Shown here: positions 33,511-42,611 of the stretch, one piece after another
How the letters are laid out: every line of letters begins with the position of its first letter
Position numbering within the stretch: position 1 is the first letter of the stretch
Source of the DNA: Sphingomonas sp. PsM26
GTDB lineage: Bacteria > Pseudomonadota > Alphaproteobacteria > Sphingomonadales > Sphingomonadaceae
Direction of reading: 5' to 3'
DNA: 64,000 bases
Assembly (NCBI GenBank): GCA_030433805.1
Contig: JARUXA010000002.1
Coordinates: 186,001-250,000 of the forward strand
The notes under the pieces: generated by a model
Told to the model about the DNA's origin: nothing
Seen by the model: only the letters and a program-made list of their open reading frames with translations
Database searches by the model: none
Position numbers and translations under genes: made by a program

Positions 33511-33999
33511 CTAGTCGTGTGGCCCCGACAGGCGGGTTAGGCCTTCCTCGCCGATCATCCCTTCAAGCACCGACCAGAACCCTGTCACTGCGCTCTGGCC
33601 AGCGCGGGCATAGGCGCGCGACCAATGTTCGCGCAGCATCTCGAACAGTTCCTGCTCGAGCGCGGTACCGGTTGCCGAGAGCCGCAGCAGTCGCTGGCGA
33701 CGATCGCGTTCGCCGACGCGAGTCTCGACCAGTTCGCGGTCGACCAGTTCGTTGAGGACGCGCCCGAGCGACTGCTTGGTGATGCCGAGCAGGCTCAGCA
33801 ATGCGCTGACGGTAAGATCCGGATGCCGCGCGATAAAGTACATCGCACGGTGATGCGCCCGACCCAGACCCATTTCGCCGAGACGCGCCTCGGTCGCGCG
33901 GGCAAGCGTGCTTTGTGCGAAATATAGCAATTCCATGCCGCGACGAATTTCGGGTTCGCGGAGGAAGAGCGGCGAGGCAGAAGCGATTGCAGTGGCCAT
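33511..33999 (-). CDS. MarR-family transcriptional regulator
   Basis: 162 aa. The winged helix-turn-helix is at about 48-115: HHRAMYFIARHPDLTVSALLSLLGITKQSLGRVLNEL, then the wing VETRVGERDRRQRLLRLSATG. N- and C-terminal helices form the dimer. MarR proteins repress genes until a small phenolic or other ligand binds. It is divergent from ilvE across 72 bases, so it may regulate itself or ilvE; no clear dyad was picked out in that gap. The ATG at 33999 gives a standard length. Confidence 0.9.
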   Translation of the reverse strand: MATAIASASPLFLREPEIRRGMELLYFAQSTLARATEARLGEMGLGRAHHRAMYFIARHPDLTVSALLSLLGITKQSLGRVLNELVDRELVETRVGERDRRQRLLRLSATGTALEQELFEMLREHWSRAYARAGQSAVTGFWSVLEGMIGEEGLTRLSGPHD

Positions 34000-34071
34000 T
34001 GTTGACCGCGTTTGACGCGTCCCGTACACCCCTTCAACCCCCAAATTGTCGCAATATGTCGCAAGGATATC

Positions 34072-35223
34072 ATGTCGCACACCGATACGCTCGCCAACGC
34101 GCCGCTTGCTGATACGTCGTCCGATGGCGCGTCGGCATCGCCGCCGAAATTCGCCTTCGAACCCAACGCAGCCCCGATCGCGGCAAACGAGCGCGCCGCG
34201 CAGCTCGTCAACCCGGGGTTCGGCAAGGTCTTCACCGATCACATGGTGACGATCCGCTACAGCGAAGCGGAAGGCTGGCATGATGCCAAGATCACCGCAC
34301 GCGCGCCCTTCACGATGGATAGCGCGTCGGCGGTGCTGCATTATGCGCAGGAGATCTTCGAGGGGATGAAGGCGTATCGCCTGCCCGACGGCGGGGCCGC
34401 GCTCTTCCGCCCGACCGCTAACGCTGCGCGCTTCCGCTCGTCGGCGGAGCGGATGGCGATGGTGCCGCTGCCCGAGGATCTGTTCGTCGAGTCGGTCCGC
34501 GCGATCGTCCGGCAGGAAGCCGACTGGATCCCGGATATTGACGGCGGTGCCTTGTACCTGCGCCCGTTCATGATCGCGAGCGAGGTGTTCCTCGGCGTCA
34601 AGCCGTCGACCGAATATCTGTACGCCGTGATCGCCTCGTCGGTGGGCGCCTATTTCAAGGGCGGGGCTCCTGCGGTGACGCTGTGGGTTTCGCAGGATTA
34701 TACGCGCGCGGCACCCGGCGGCACCGGGGCGGCCAAGTGCGGCGGCAATTACGCCGCCAGCCTGATCGCGCAGGCCGAGGCTACGCGCCAGGGGTGCGAC
34801 CAGGTGCTGTTCCTCGATGCGGTCGAGCGCCGCTGGATCGAGGAACTGGGGGGGATGAACATCTTCTTCGTGTTCGACGACGGCACGATCCAGACCCCGC
34901 CGCTGACGGGGACGATCCTGCCTGGCATCACGCGCGATTCGCTCATCACGCTCGCGCGCGACATGGGGCTGACGGTGCGCGAGGAGCCCTATGCGATCGA
35001 CCAGTGCCGCGCGGATGCGGCTAGCGGCCGGCTGCGCGAGGCATTCGCGTGTGGCACCGCTGCGGTCGTCACGCCGATCGGCACGATGAAGCTGGTCGAC
35101 GGTGCGTTCGACATCGCGGACGGCGGGGCGGGCGAGACGACGTGTCGCCTGCGCCAGGCGTTGATCGACCTGCAACGCGGCGTCGCGCCCGACCCGCATG
35201 GCTGGCTGGAGCGGGTAATCTAG
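34072..35223 (+). CDS. ilvE: Branched-chain amino acid aminotransferase
   Basis: 383 aa, class IV (fold type IV) PLP aminotransferase of the longer, eukaryote-like type (KEGG type II). Motifs include HYAQEIFEGMKAYRL, GALYLRPFMIASE, the PLP-Lys region AAKCGGNYAASL, EELGGMNIFFV and the ACGTAAVVTPIG loop. It makes leucine, isoleucine and valine from their keto acids with glutamate. The ATG at 34072 follows AAGGA; the first 40 residues are extra and low-complexity. It is followed by tRNA-Gln. Confidence 0.95.
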   Translation: MSHTDTLANAPLADTSSDGASASPPKFAFEPNAAPIAANERAAQLVNPGFGKVFTDHMVTIRYSEAEGWHDAKITARAPFTMDSASAVLHYAQEIFEGMKAYRLPDGGAALFRPTANAARFRSSAERMAMVPLPEDLFVESVRAIVRQEADWIPDIDGGALYLRPFMIASEVFLGVKPSTEYLYAVIASSVGAYFKGGAPAVTLWVSQDYTRAAPGGTGAAKCGGNYAASLIAQAEATRQGCDQVLFLDAVERRWIEELGGMNIFFVFDDGTIQTPPLTGTILPGITRDSLITLARDMGLTVREEPYAIDQCRADAASGRLREAFACGTAAVVTPIGTMKLVDGAFDIADGGAGETTCRLRQALIDLQRGVAPDPHGWLERVI

Positions 35224-35286
35224 GGCTGACGCGTTTTTTCGGTTTGCAACGGGGCACGCGCAGCTTAAAGGCCTGCGCTCCCGGAT

Positions 35287-35361
35287 TGGGGCGTCGCCAA
35301 GTGGTAAGGCAGCGGCTTTTGATGCCGCCATTCGCAGGTTCGAACCCTGCCGCCCCAGCCA
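35287..35361 (+). tRNA. tRNA-Gln (anticodon TTG)
   Basis: 75 nt with encoded CCA. The acceptor stem TGGGGCG pairs with CGCCCCA (35351-35357), the discriminator is G. The anticodon stem GCGGC/GCCGC holds the loop TTTTGAT with anticodon TTG. The T-arm is GCAGG-TTCGAAC-CCTGC. The 278 bases downstream, up to the TonB receptor stop, contain no recognisable gene and no integrase. Confidence 0.96.
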
Positions 35362-35639
35362 ATCCCTCAACAAAATTCTGGTCATATCGGTCGACGGGGT
35401 GGCGGCTAGCCGTCGTTGGCGTTGTAGTCCAACCCCGGGCACCCTTCAGGGCTGATGGCGCTGCAAACGGTCGCGGGACGTAGGCTTTTGCCCAAACCAG
35501 TCAGGCGGCTTCCAGCAACGAGAAAGCCGCTCAATACGATCCCGACGAAGCGTCCGCGTGCTCGCGTCCTGCCCAAGGCAGGAGGTGCGGCACGAGAAAC
35601 GCCCGTCGGGACCCCATCGGCTGGGTCAGCTACACGGCG

Positions 35640-38525
35640 TCAGAACTTCACCCGAACGCCGAAGTTGTAACGCGAACCCGTTTCCTGGAGCAGCAGGAAC
35701 CGGTCCTCGATTGCCGACCATTCGTCGACCTTCGTGTTGGTGACGTTGACGCCCTGCACATAGACCTGGAAGTTGCGGGTCAGGTCGTAGGCGACGTTGA
35801 AGTCGAGCTGACCGTAGGACGACCGGTTGCGCGGGCGTCCCTGGCTCGACCGGCATTGCCGCAGATAATCCGACCGCCAATTGTAGGACGTGCGCGCCGA
35901 GATGCCGAACTTCTCGTAGAACACGCTGCCGTTGGCCGAATGCGGCGACAGGCCGTTATAACCGCAGTCATAGTCGGCAAGCGTCTGGTCGCGTTCCACC
36001 TTGCTGTTGACGTAGGTGTAGTTGCCGGTGACGCCGAAGCCCGAGGCGAAGCCCGGAAGCCAGTCGAACGCATATTGCGCGCCCACTTCTACGCCGCGGA
36101 TGTAGCCGGTTTGGCCGTTCTGCGTGCGGGTGTCCTGGAACGTACGGCCGAACCGGTTGACCGGAAGCGTCTGGAGCTCGAGGAAGTCGCTGAGCTCCTT
36201 GTAGAATGCGCCGACGCTGAAATAGCTGACGGGGGTGACGTACCATTCGACCGAGACGTCGTAGTTGGTCGAGCGGAACGGCAGCAGGTTCGGATTGCCG
36301 CCGCTCGACTGCGGCACCGAGATGCGGCCACCGAAGTCGTTGTTGACGCCAAGATCGGTCAGCGTCGGGCGGGTGACCGTCTGCGAGAAGGCGGCACGCG
36401 CGAGCAGCTTGTCGGTGACGTTGTACCGGATGTTCGCCGAGGGCAGCGCGTTGACGTAGCTGTTGCTTACCGAGACCGCCGTGGGTGGCCCATAGGTGTA
36501 CTGCAGCGTGTCGTCGCCCGGCGTGTTGGCGATGCTCGTGACGGGGGTGTCGAAGCCCGACGACGTTACCTGCGTCCGGATGACGCGGACGCCGACGTTG
36601 CCCGACCAGCGCGGGCCGCCGAACTGCATGTTGATATAGCCCGCGGTCAGGCGCTCCTGGACGTTGACCGTGCCGCGAAGCTGTTCACGGACCCCGAACG
36701 GTCCGCCCGGTAGCGCGAGCGCCTGTTGTGCGAACGCAGCCTGTTGCGCGGGCGTGCGGCCGTTGGTCGGGATCGACAAGGTCGCCGGGTCATTGAGATA
36801 GGCGAGGAACGCCTGCGGGTCGAACTGGAACAGCGAGGGTGGGATGTTCCGGCCGCCGCCCTGGAAGTTACGCCAGTCGTAGGATTCCAGCAGACCTGCG
36901 GCGATCGGGGTCTGATATCCGCAATAGGTGCAGCTCGAATCGCTGTTGTTGAACGAGCGGTTGATCTTGCGCCGCTCGGTATAGGAGCCGCCGATCAGGA
37001 CGGACTTGAGGATCGAATCTTCGACCTGATATTTCGTATCGAGGTGATATTCCGAGCCGCGATCCCGCGAGCGATTGGTGTCGATGCCCATGTAATGCAG
37101 GCGCATCCGGTTGGGATCGTTGATGATCGAATTGTCGAACGACACGGTCGGCAGCGCGCCGGGATTCAGGTTGAACTGGTAGCTGTACGGCAGCAACGCA
37201 CCGATTACGAGATACTGGTTGGGCGAGATACGGTTGGCACCGGTGACCGATGCGTCGAGCCGGACTTCGATGTTGCTCGACGGGTTCCACTTGACGTTGC
37301 CGCCGATCTGATAGCTCTCGGACTGGCGGTTGGTCAGGTTGTAGACGTGGTCGACCTTGGCATTGAGGCCGTTGTTGGTCAGCCGGTCGCGATTGTCCGC
37401 GAGAAACTGCGGGTTCTGCGCGATGAAGTCGGCGCCGATCATGCCGAGCCCGGTCGCGGTTGCGTTCCCGTCGAAGGTCGGCTGGTAATAAGGGGCAGCC
37501 AGGAAGTTATCCAGCCGGCGGACTTCCCCCGAAACGTTGAACTTCGAGTAGACGCCGTCGACCGTCAATTCGAGCGTGTCGGTCGGCTTGAACTGGACGG
37601 CCCCAGCAAGGTTGATCCGCTCGCGCTGTTCCTGCGTGCGCTGGTAATACAGGCTCTGGGGGACGTTGACGTTGCCCGAGCGCGGGTATCGCGCGTCAGC
37701 GCCCGTGATCAGGGTGGGGGTGCCGCCGATCACCGAGATAATGTCGGGCCGCCCGTTGATCCAGCCGTCGATCGCGATGGAATCGTCCTGGTTCTTGCGG
37801 TTTGTGTACGAGCCCGACAACACGACGCCAAAGGTCTTGTCGGGATTGGTCCACGACGCCGTGGCCGATGTATCAGGGCCTGCCTTCTTGCGCAGCGTAT
37901 CGTAAATCGCACCGGCCGACGCCGCGAAGTGGAACCCGCTGCGGCCCGAGAGCGGGCGTGCGGTGATGATGTTGACCGTGGCCCCGATGCCGCCTTCCTG
38001 AAGCTCGGGGACGTTCGACTTGAACACGTCGGTCCGCTGAATCATGTTGGACGACAGGACGTCGAACGAGAATTCACGCCCCGGATTGTCGGTCGCCATG
38101 ACGCGCCCATTGACCAGGACGGTGTTGAATTCCGGCCCGAGACCGCGAACGGTGATGAATTGGCCTTCGCCGCCCGATCGGTCGATCGCGACGCCGGTGA
38201 TGCGCTGGAGCGATTCAGCGATGTTGGAATCCGGGAATTTGCCGACGTCTTCCGCGCTGATGCTGTCGACGATCTGCTGCGCGTCGCGCTTCACACGCGC
38301 CGAATTGGCGAGGCTGCTGCGGATGCCGGTGACGACGATATCCTCACCAGGGGCAGGGGCGTCCTGGCCCGGTTCGGCGGCCGTCGAGGTTGGTTCCTGC
38401 GGTTGGCCGGTGGGGTTGTCCTGGACAGATCCGGGGGTCGGCGCGGTCACATCCTGCGCAAACGCCGGCATGGTGACAAGCGCGCTGCCGAGCAGCAGAC
38501 AGGCTCGTGCGGAACGAAACTTCAT
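35640..38525 (-). CDS. TonB-dependent outer-membrane receptor
   Basis: 961 aa. A signal peptide (ACLLLGSALVTMPAFAQ) is followed by a Pro/Gln-rich spacer, then the plug from about 60: GEDIVVTGIRSSL, IAESLQRITGVAIDR, ITVRGLGPEFNTVLVNGR. The beta-barrel ends in the outer-membrane signature NFGVRVKF with terminal Phe. The style (IRSSLANSARVKRDAQQIVDSISAEDVGKFPDSN) is that of the large carbohydrate-type receptors (CUT/IroN-like subgroup) abundant in sphingomonads and Caulobacter. A CTYC pair sits in an extracellular loop. No substrate-linked enzymes are adjacent, so the ligand is unknown. It converges on tRNA-Gln. Confidence 0.93.
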   Translation of the reverse strand: MKFRSARACLLLGSALVTMPAFAQDVTAPTPGSVQDNPTGQPQEPTSTAAEPGQDAPAPGEDIVVTGIRSSLANSARVKRDAQQIVDSISAEDVGKFPDSNIAESLQRITGVAIDRSGGEGQFITVRGLGPEFNTVLVNGRVMATDNPGREFSFDVLSSNMIQRTDVFKSNVPELQEGGIGATVNIITARPLSGRSGFHFAASAGAIYDTLRKKAGPDTSATASWTNPDKTFGVVLSGSYTNRKNQDDSIAIDGWINGRPDIISVIGGTPTLITGADARYPRSGNVNVPQSLYYQRTQEQRERINLAGAVQFKPTDTLELTVDGVYSKFNVSGEVRRLDNFLAAPYYQPTFDGNATATGLGMIGADFIAQNPQFLADNRDRLTNNGLNAKVDHVYNLTNRQSESYQIGGNVKWNPSSNIEVRLDASVTGANRISPNQYLVIGALLPYSYQFNLNPGALPTVSFDNSIINDPNRMRLHYMGIDTNRSRDRGSEYHLDTKYQVEDSILKSVLIGGSYTERRKINRSFNNSDSSCTYCGYQTPIAAGLLESYDWRNFQGGGRNIPPSLFQFDPQAFLAYLNDPATLSIPTNGRTPAQQAAFAQQALALPGGPFGVREQLRGTVNVQERLTAGYINMQFGGPRWSGNVGVRVIRTQVTSSGFDTPVTSIANTPGDDTLQYTYGPPTAVSVSNSYVNALPSANIRYNVTDKLLARAAFSQTVTRPTLTDLGVNNDFGGRISVPQSSGGNPNLLPFRSTNYDVSVEWYVTPVSYFSVGAFYKELSDFLELQTLPVNRFGRTFQDTRTQNGQTGYIRGVEVGAQYAFDWLPGFASGFGVTGNYTYVNSKVERDQTLADYDCGYNGLSPHSANGSVFYEKFGISARTSYNWRSDYLRQCRSSQGRPRNRSSYGQLDFNVAYDLTRNFQVYVQGVNVTNTKVDEWSAIEDRFLLLQETGSRYNFGVRVKF

Positions 38526-39377
38526 AATCCTCTCCCAGTGTAGGGCAAAACAAGCCCATTCAGTTTTTAGTTATCCCGAGCTTATGGTTGCTCGATGATC
38601 GGTTGTTTCGAAGTCACGCAGCCGTAATCAATCCAATGGCTGTACTGATTGTCGGTTTGACAGCTTTGTCGCTGCCCAGCGTTTCTTCGATGAACGAGAT
38701 GGCGGTATTTAATCTTCGGCCCCGCACGATGCCGGGGTAGGGAAACGCCGCCGCGGCGGCTGGTTACCTTGCCGTGTTGATCGGCAACGAGCGCGCACGC
38801 GCGCGATCGCACAGCCACGCGATTCGCCTGTATGCTGGCATCGGATCGGTGCGGGGGGCCGCTAAACATGCGGGGTCTGGTGCGGCGACGTTCGCGGCGC
38901 CCATCCAGAGAGACGGCTTTGTCAGAAATGGCATGCACGCCGTGCGCGATCGATAGACCGAACCCGGTCGGTTGCGGCGCGCGATCGCGCGTGTGCATCT
39001 GATAGCAGCGTCTGTTCTGACCATGCCAGCCCCTCCTTTTGCGACCTCTTCGTGCCGCCGTTAGTGACTGAGTATGTACGTTTATTAAGAATGTAAAGGA
39101 TTACATATCGCGCTGCTTTTGCCGACGCGGTGGGGCGTTTCGGGGGCATGACGGACGTTGTGGAGGCTCTGTGATGCAGGGGGATCAGGTGCTCCCGAAC
39201 CGCGATCGATCGATACCACGCCACAGAGCGACGGGTTGGTGGAACCGACGCCGCTGCGGTTTCGGATGGAGTGGCCTCGAAGCGCACGTCTGCCCACGAC
39301 GTCTCGCATGGTCGAAACCGTCCTACGGCCGCGCCGAGCCTGGCACGGCCGTACTGTAGGATCGCCAATCTTGGCGG
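38526..39377. other. Long non-coding gap upstream of the TonB receptor
   Basis: About 850 bases with no convincing gene on either strand; short frames lack domain similarity and good starts. An AT-rich pocket at about 39060-39110 contains the perfect dyad ATGTAA-AGGA-TTACAT (39091-39106), an operator-like palindrome. The receptor promoter must lie in this gap. I see no riboswitch-like fold by eye. Confidence 0.5.
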
Positions 39378-39821
39378 TCAGCGCGCCAGCGGGAGCGGCG
39401 GCGAATAGTCCGTCATCGTCATGAACACACTGTCGACCTTCGTGACGAGCTTGCCGCCCACTTCGGACGCTACAGCCACAGTGCGCCATTCCGGATCTTC
39501 GGTGAACGCCTTCCAACTGGCGTCGCGCGCGGCGCGGCTGGGATAGGCCAAGACATAGATCACACGGCCTTCGGGCGATGCTTCGGCGGGCATCTCGTTC
39601 CAATAAGCGACGTTGCGCATCCCGTGCTTCTTGAACAGCCCGAGCGTGTGTTCGCGGAAACGCGCGTTCAAAGCGGCGAGCTTGCCCGGCGCGGGATAAT
39701 AGGTGCGCAGTTCATAGATCAGCGCCTTCGAATCTGCCGCAGCGGCATTTGCTGCAGTCACCTGCGCAGATACCGGGACGGCGGAAACGCAGAGCGCCAG
39801 ACAGGCGAGAGCAAAGCGCAT
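39378..39821 (-). CDS. Exported NIPSNAP-family protein
   Basis: 147 aa. Signal peptide FALACLALCVSAVPVSAQ, then a NIPSNAP domain: IYELRTYYPAPGKLAALNARFREHTLGLFKKHGM, VAYWNEMPAE and VIYVLAYPSRAARDASWKAFTEDPEW. These ferredoxin-like dimers bind or modify small hydrophobic ligands; export to the periplasm is unusual for the animal homologues but common in bacteria. The ATG at 39821 begins the signal peptide. It follows the hydrolase gene on the same strand by about 105 bases. Confidence 0.87.
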   Translation of the reverse strand: MRFALACLALCVSAVPVSAQVTAANAAAADSKALIYELRTYYPAPGKLAALNARFREHTLGLFKKHGMRNVAYWNEMPAEASPEGRVIYVLAYPSRAARDASWKAFTEDPEWRTVAVASEVGGKLVTKVDSVFMTMTDYSPPLPLAR

Positions 39822-39925
39822 GGATGTATCCTTGATCAAGAAGGCCTTGGCGTACCCCGCTCGTGTGTTCTCCGCAACGCCGGGGTTCGGGAAGCACGGC
39901 AACGGTCGAACGAGGCAAATGGGAT

Positions 39926-40813
39926 TCAAAGGTTTTTACGTTCCAGCGTAAGCCTGCTGTCCCGGCAGAAGCCGCAAGCGGCACCGACAAATCGTGTTTT
40001 CGCGCTTTTCGAGCCCTTGAGCTTCCAGTCCAGCCACGCCGTCACGACTTCCGCAGCGATGCCGCCGTGGGGCTGCATGTAGGTGCCGCCATGCCCTACC
40101 GGAATGTTCACCAGAGCCGCCGGGATCGTGCCTAGCCGTCGGTAATCGTCGGTGCCGTTGGCATAGGCGATGTCGGTCGGGCCTCCCAACACATACAGGA
40201 TCGATCCGTGCAGCGTGGCGAGCAGCGTCTTGTCCGAGACGACGCCGTTGAGTGGGTTGGGGCCGTCTTTGAAAAAGCCGCTGTTCATGACGACGGCGGT
40301 GGTGACTCGCGGGTCCTGTGCTGCGGTCAGCGCCTGCAATCCGCCACAACTCCAGCCGGAAACCGCGATCCTGGTCGTTGCGATGCGCCCCCGGAAGGGG
40401 CTGCCAACGCGTCCGTTCTCGCGTTGTGCCCAATCCACCGCATCGGTCAGCAGCCGCGTTTCGGTTTCCAGCGTGAGTTTGCCGGGAGCAGGGGGCGTTG
40501 GCGCCGGTCGCGTGGGGCGTGGGAACGTGCCCGACGCGATGACAAGATAGCCGCGCGACGCGATTTCGAGCAGATGGTTCCGCGAACTCGTGCCGTCGGC
40601 GCTGCATCCGCCATTGCCGAACACATAGACGGGGAGGGATTTGCGGCCCAATCGTGCAAGGTCCGCCGGCCGATAAACCACGTGATCCGGCAGGTCCGTC
40701 CGCTCTTCCATCAATGCGGGGTAGGGGCCGCTGCCATGTTCCACCTGTTGCGCGAAGGCGACCGGCGATAGCGACGTGGCCAGTATTGCCAGTATCAGGC
40801 GTTCGATACCCAT
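39926..40813 (-). CDS. Exported alpha/beta hydrolase (dienelactone-hydrolase-like)
   Basis: 295 aa. Signal peptide LILAILATSLSPVAFAQ. The oxyanion part is LPVYVFGNGGCSADG, the nucleophile elbow GWSCGGLQAL (Ser about 153), and the catalytic His is likely in PVGHGGTYMQPHGG. The two paired cysteines near the C-terminus (GAACGFCRDS) may form a disulfide. Similar proteins are annotated as PET-hydrolase-like or chlorophyllase-like, without known substrate here. The ATG at 40813 is clear. It is probably transcribed together with the NIPSNAP gene. Confidence 0.84.
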   Translation of the reverse strand: MGIERLILAILATSLSPVAFAQQVEHGSGPYPALMEERTDLPDHVVYRPADLARLGRKSLPVYVFGNGGCSADGTSSRNHLLEIASRGYLVIASGTFPRPTRPAPTPPAPGKLTLETETRLLTDAVDWAQRENGRVGSPFRGRIATTRIAVSGWSCGGLQALTAAQDPRVTTAVVMNSGFFKDGPNPLNGVVSDKTLLATLHGSILYVLGGPTDIAYANGTDDYRRLGTIPAALVNIPVGHGGTYMQPHGGIAAEVVTAWLDWKLKGSKSAKTRFVGAACGFCRDSRLTLERKNL

Positions 40814-41029
40814 CTAACCTTCTCCCTGCGGACTTAGGTTTTGTCGGAGTATTGTCGCATTGGAAAGCGGCAATCGGGAACAATACTGCGATGTCCGACC
40901 AAGGCTGTTCGTGCGGGTGTTCGGGATCACGGCAATTGCGGCGGCGCGGACGAACCGACCTTAAAACCGGCCTGCCCGTTGGCGGTGAGTCCCTGACAGG
41001 GAACAGGCAATGCGATAACGACGGATCAA

Positions 41030-41353
41030 ATGATAGGCCGACATACAATCGCTACCCTAGCTATCTCCGTTCCCGCGTTCGCCGTTGGGGGTGCCGTGTC
41101 CCGCTACAGCCTTCGGGCCACCGAAACGCGTTGGCAGATCGCGGCCTTCGTCGCGCTGGCAGCCGGCGTGGAAGCGATGGTGCATTTGAGCAGCCCGAAG
41201 CGTGCGTCGATCGTCCGCGGCTCGCTGAATGCGATGGCCGCGGCCGCCGTGATCGTATCGGTCAAATTTCATCTCGAGCCCGGTGCGCGCAAGCACGACA
41301 CCGCGATCGCGCGAGATGTCGCCCGGACCGTCGTCAACGCTGTGGCCGACTAG
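41030..41353 (+). CDS. Hypothetical small membrane protein
   Basis: 107 aa with three moderately hydrophobic segments (TIATLAISVPAFAVGGAVS, IAAFVALAAGVEAMVHL, GSLNAMAAAAVIVSVKF). No family was recognised. The ATG at 41030 has only a weak ribosome site (ACGGATCAA). It converges with the M48 protease gene, 64 bases apart. The competing minus-strand frame here is less protein-like (Arg/His-rich). Treat as a possible gene. Confidence 0.45.
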   Translation: MIGRHTIATLAISVPAFAVGGAVSRYSLRATETRWQIAAFVALAAGVEAMVHLSSPKRASIVRGSLNAMAAAAVIVSVKFHLEPGARKHDTAIARDVARTVVNAVAD

Positions 41354-41417
41354 GCGGTACCGGCGGGCCGGAACGGGACGCAGCCGCACCCTGCGCCTGC
41401 GTCCCCATGCTCGTCCC

Positions 41418-42413
41418 TCAGGCTGCAACCACGATCTTGACGAGCGTTCCGACCTTCAGTGGCTGGTCCGGGTTCAAGCCGTTGAGGGTGGTGAACCGCT
41501 CCTCCCGCAGGTCGGGAAAGGCCATGCGCGCTGACAACGAGGCGATCGTGTCACCCGATCGGACGGTGACGATGCGGATCAGCTTGCGGTCCGTCGCTGC
41601 GCCATAGGGCAGTCCATCGAGCATCCGGAGGAATGCGGTGTCCTGAACAGGCTGGACTTCCGGTTTACCCGTCGCCGTTGCGAGTTCGACGGCGCGACGC
41701 ACGCGATCCTCGCCATTGGGATGGGTCGACGCCCAGGTGGGAACCGACCGGGCGGGCGTCCCGGTTGCCTGTGCGCTGAGGCTGGTGGAGGCATCGAGCG
41801 CCCCCAGTATGTCGGCGGCGGCAAAAGGGTCGTAGCCTGCGGCCGTCATGTACCGAATGCCGAGCGCATCCGCCTCATACTCCTGGTTACGGCCGTACCG
41901 GAGCGTGTAGAGTTGCGCACCCGTGCCGACGACACGACTGGCGACGTCGCTCTTGGTGACCGCAGCCGCCCCCGCCGCCAGCAGTGCACCAATCGTCGAG
42001 CGTGTGTTGCGACTGTTGGCGTGGCGTGCCGCGACATGGCCGACCTCATGGCCGAGCACGGAGGCCAGCTCCGCTTCGGAATTCATCAGCGCGAGCAGTT
42101 GACGCGTTATGTAGATGTAACCGCCGGGGATCGCGAACGCGTTTTCCACGGGCGAGTCCAGCGTGGTGACGACGAAATCGCCGGTGGCGTTGGATAGTCC
42201 GGACCGGGTCGCCACGCGCTTGCCAACCCGTTCGACGAACGCAGCCTGCGGTCCTGTATAAGCTCCGCCGAACTGCGCGATCAGTTGCGGGTTGGCAGCA
42301 GCGCCCTGCTGTCGGTCCGTTGCCGAAATGGAGGACGACCGGTTCGCCTGTTGCGCATTCGCCGGGTTTGCGATGCTCAGTCCCACGAGCAGGCTTGCCA
42401 TGGCCAGCTTCAT
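41418..42413 (-). CDS. Exported M48 zinc metalloprotease with LysM-like tail
   Basis: 331 aa. Signal peptide MASLLVGLSIANPANAQQ. The zinc motif HEVGH is at 122-126, with the third ligand in NQEYEAD (176-182). These features and SPVENAFAIPGGYIYITRQLL match the BepA/LoiP-type periplasmic Ste24-like proteases that check outer-membrane proteins and LptD. The last 55 residues (VTVRSGDTIASLSARMAF ... LKVGTLVKIV) look like a LysM-type peptidoglycan-binding domain in place of the TPR domain of BepA. The ATG at 42413 is clear. Confidence 0.9.
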   Translation of the reverse strand: MKLAMASLLVGLSIANPANAQQANRSSSISATDRQQGAAANPQLIAQFGGAYTGPQAAFVERVGKRVATRSGLSNATGDFVVTTLDSPVENAFAIPGGYIYITRQLLALMNSEAELASVLGHEVGHVAARHANSRNTRSTIGALLAAGAAAVTKSDVASRVVGTGAQLYTLRYGRNQEYEADALGIRYMTAAGYDPFAAADILGALDASTSLSAQATGTPARSVPTWASTHPNGEDRVRRAVELATATGKPEVQPVQDTAFLRMLDGLPYGAATDRKLIRIVTVRSGDTIASLSARMAFPDLREERFTTLNGLNPDQPLKVGTLVKIVVAA

Positions 42414-42611
42414 ACTATGTCCTCTTGTCCGTGGTGGTGAATGGCTACCCTAAATTGCCATTGGGCTGAAAGGACAAGAAAAAACTCTTGTGACGCTGGC
42501 AAAGGGGAATGTCCGGGCTTCACGATGGCACAGCGTCTTATGCGCAACGCCGAACACGCGCGACCGGACGTCCCCCATGCGCATCGCGGATCGTTCGACC
42601 AGAACCATGCG

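Noticed and set aside
35362..35639. Possible attachment site or island remnant after tRNA-Gln
   Set aside because: No repeated tRNA 3' end and no integrase nearby; only a short non-coding stretch.
36726..38543. A 605-codon plus-strand frame
   Set aside because: Antisense of the TonB-dependent receptor, with low-complexity Val/Arg/Asp composition and no recognisable domain.
38582..38998. A 138-codon minus-strand frame in the gap upstream of the TonB receptor
   Set aside because: Arg/His/Gln-rich, no domain, no ribosome site; treated as non-coding.
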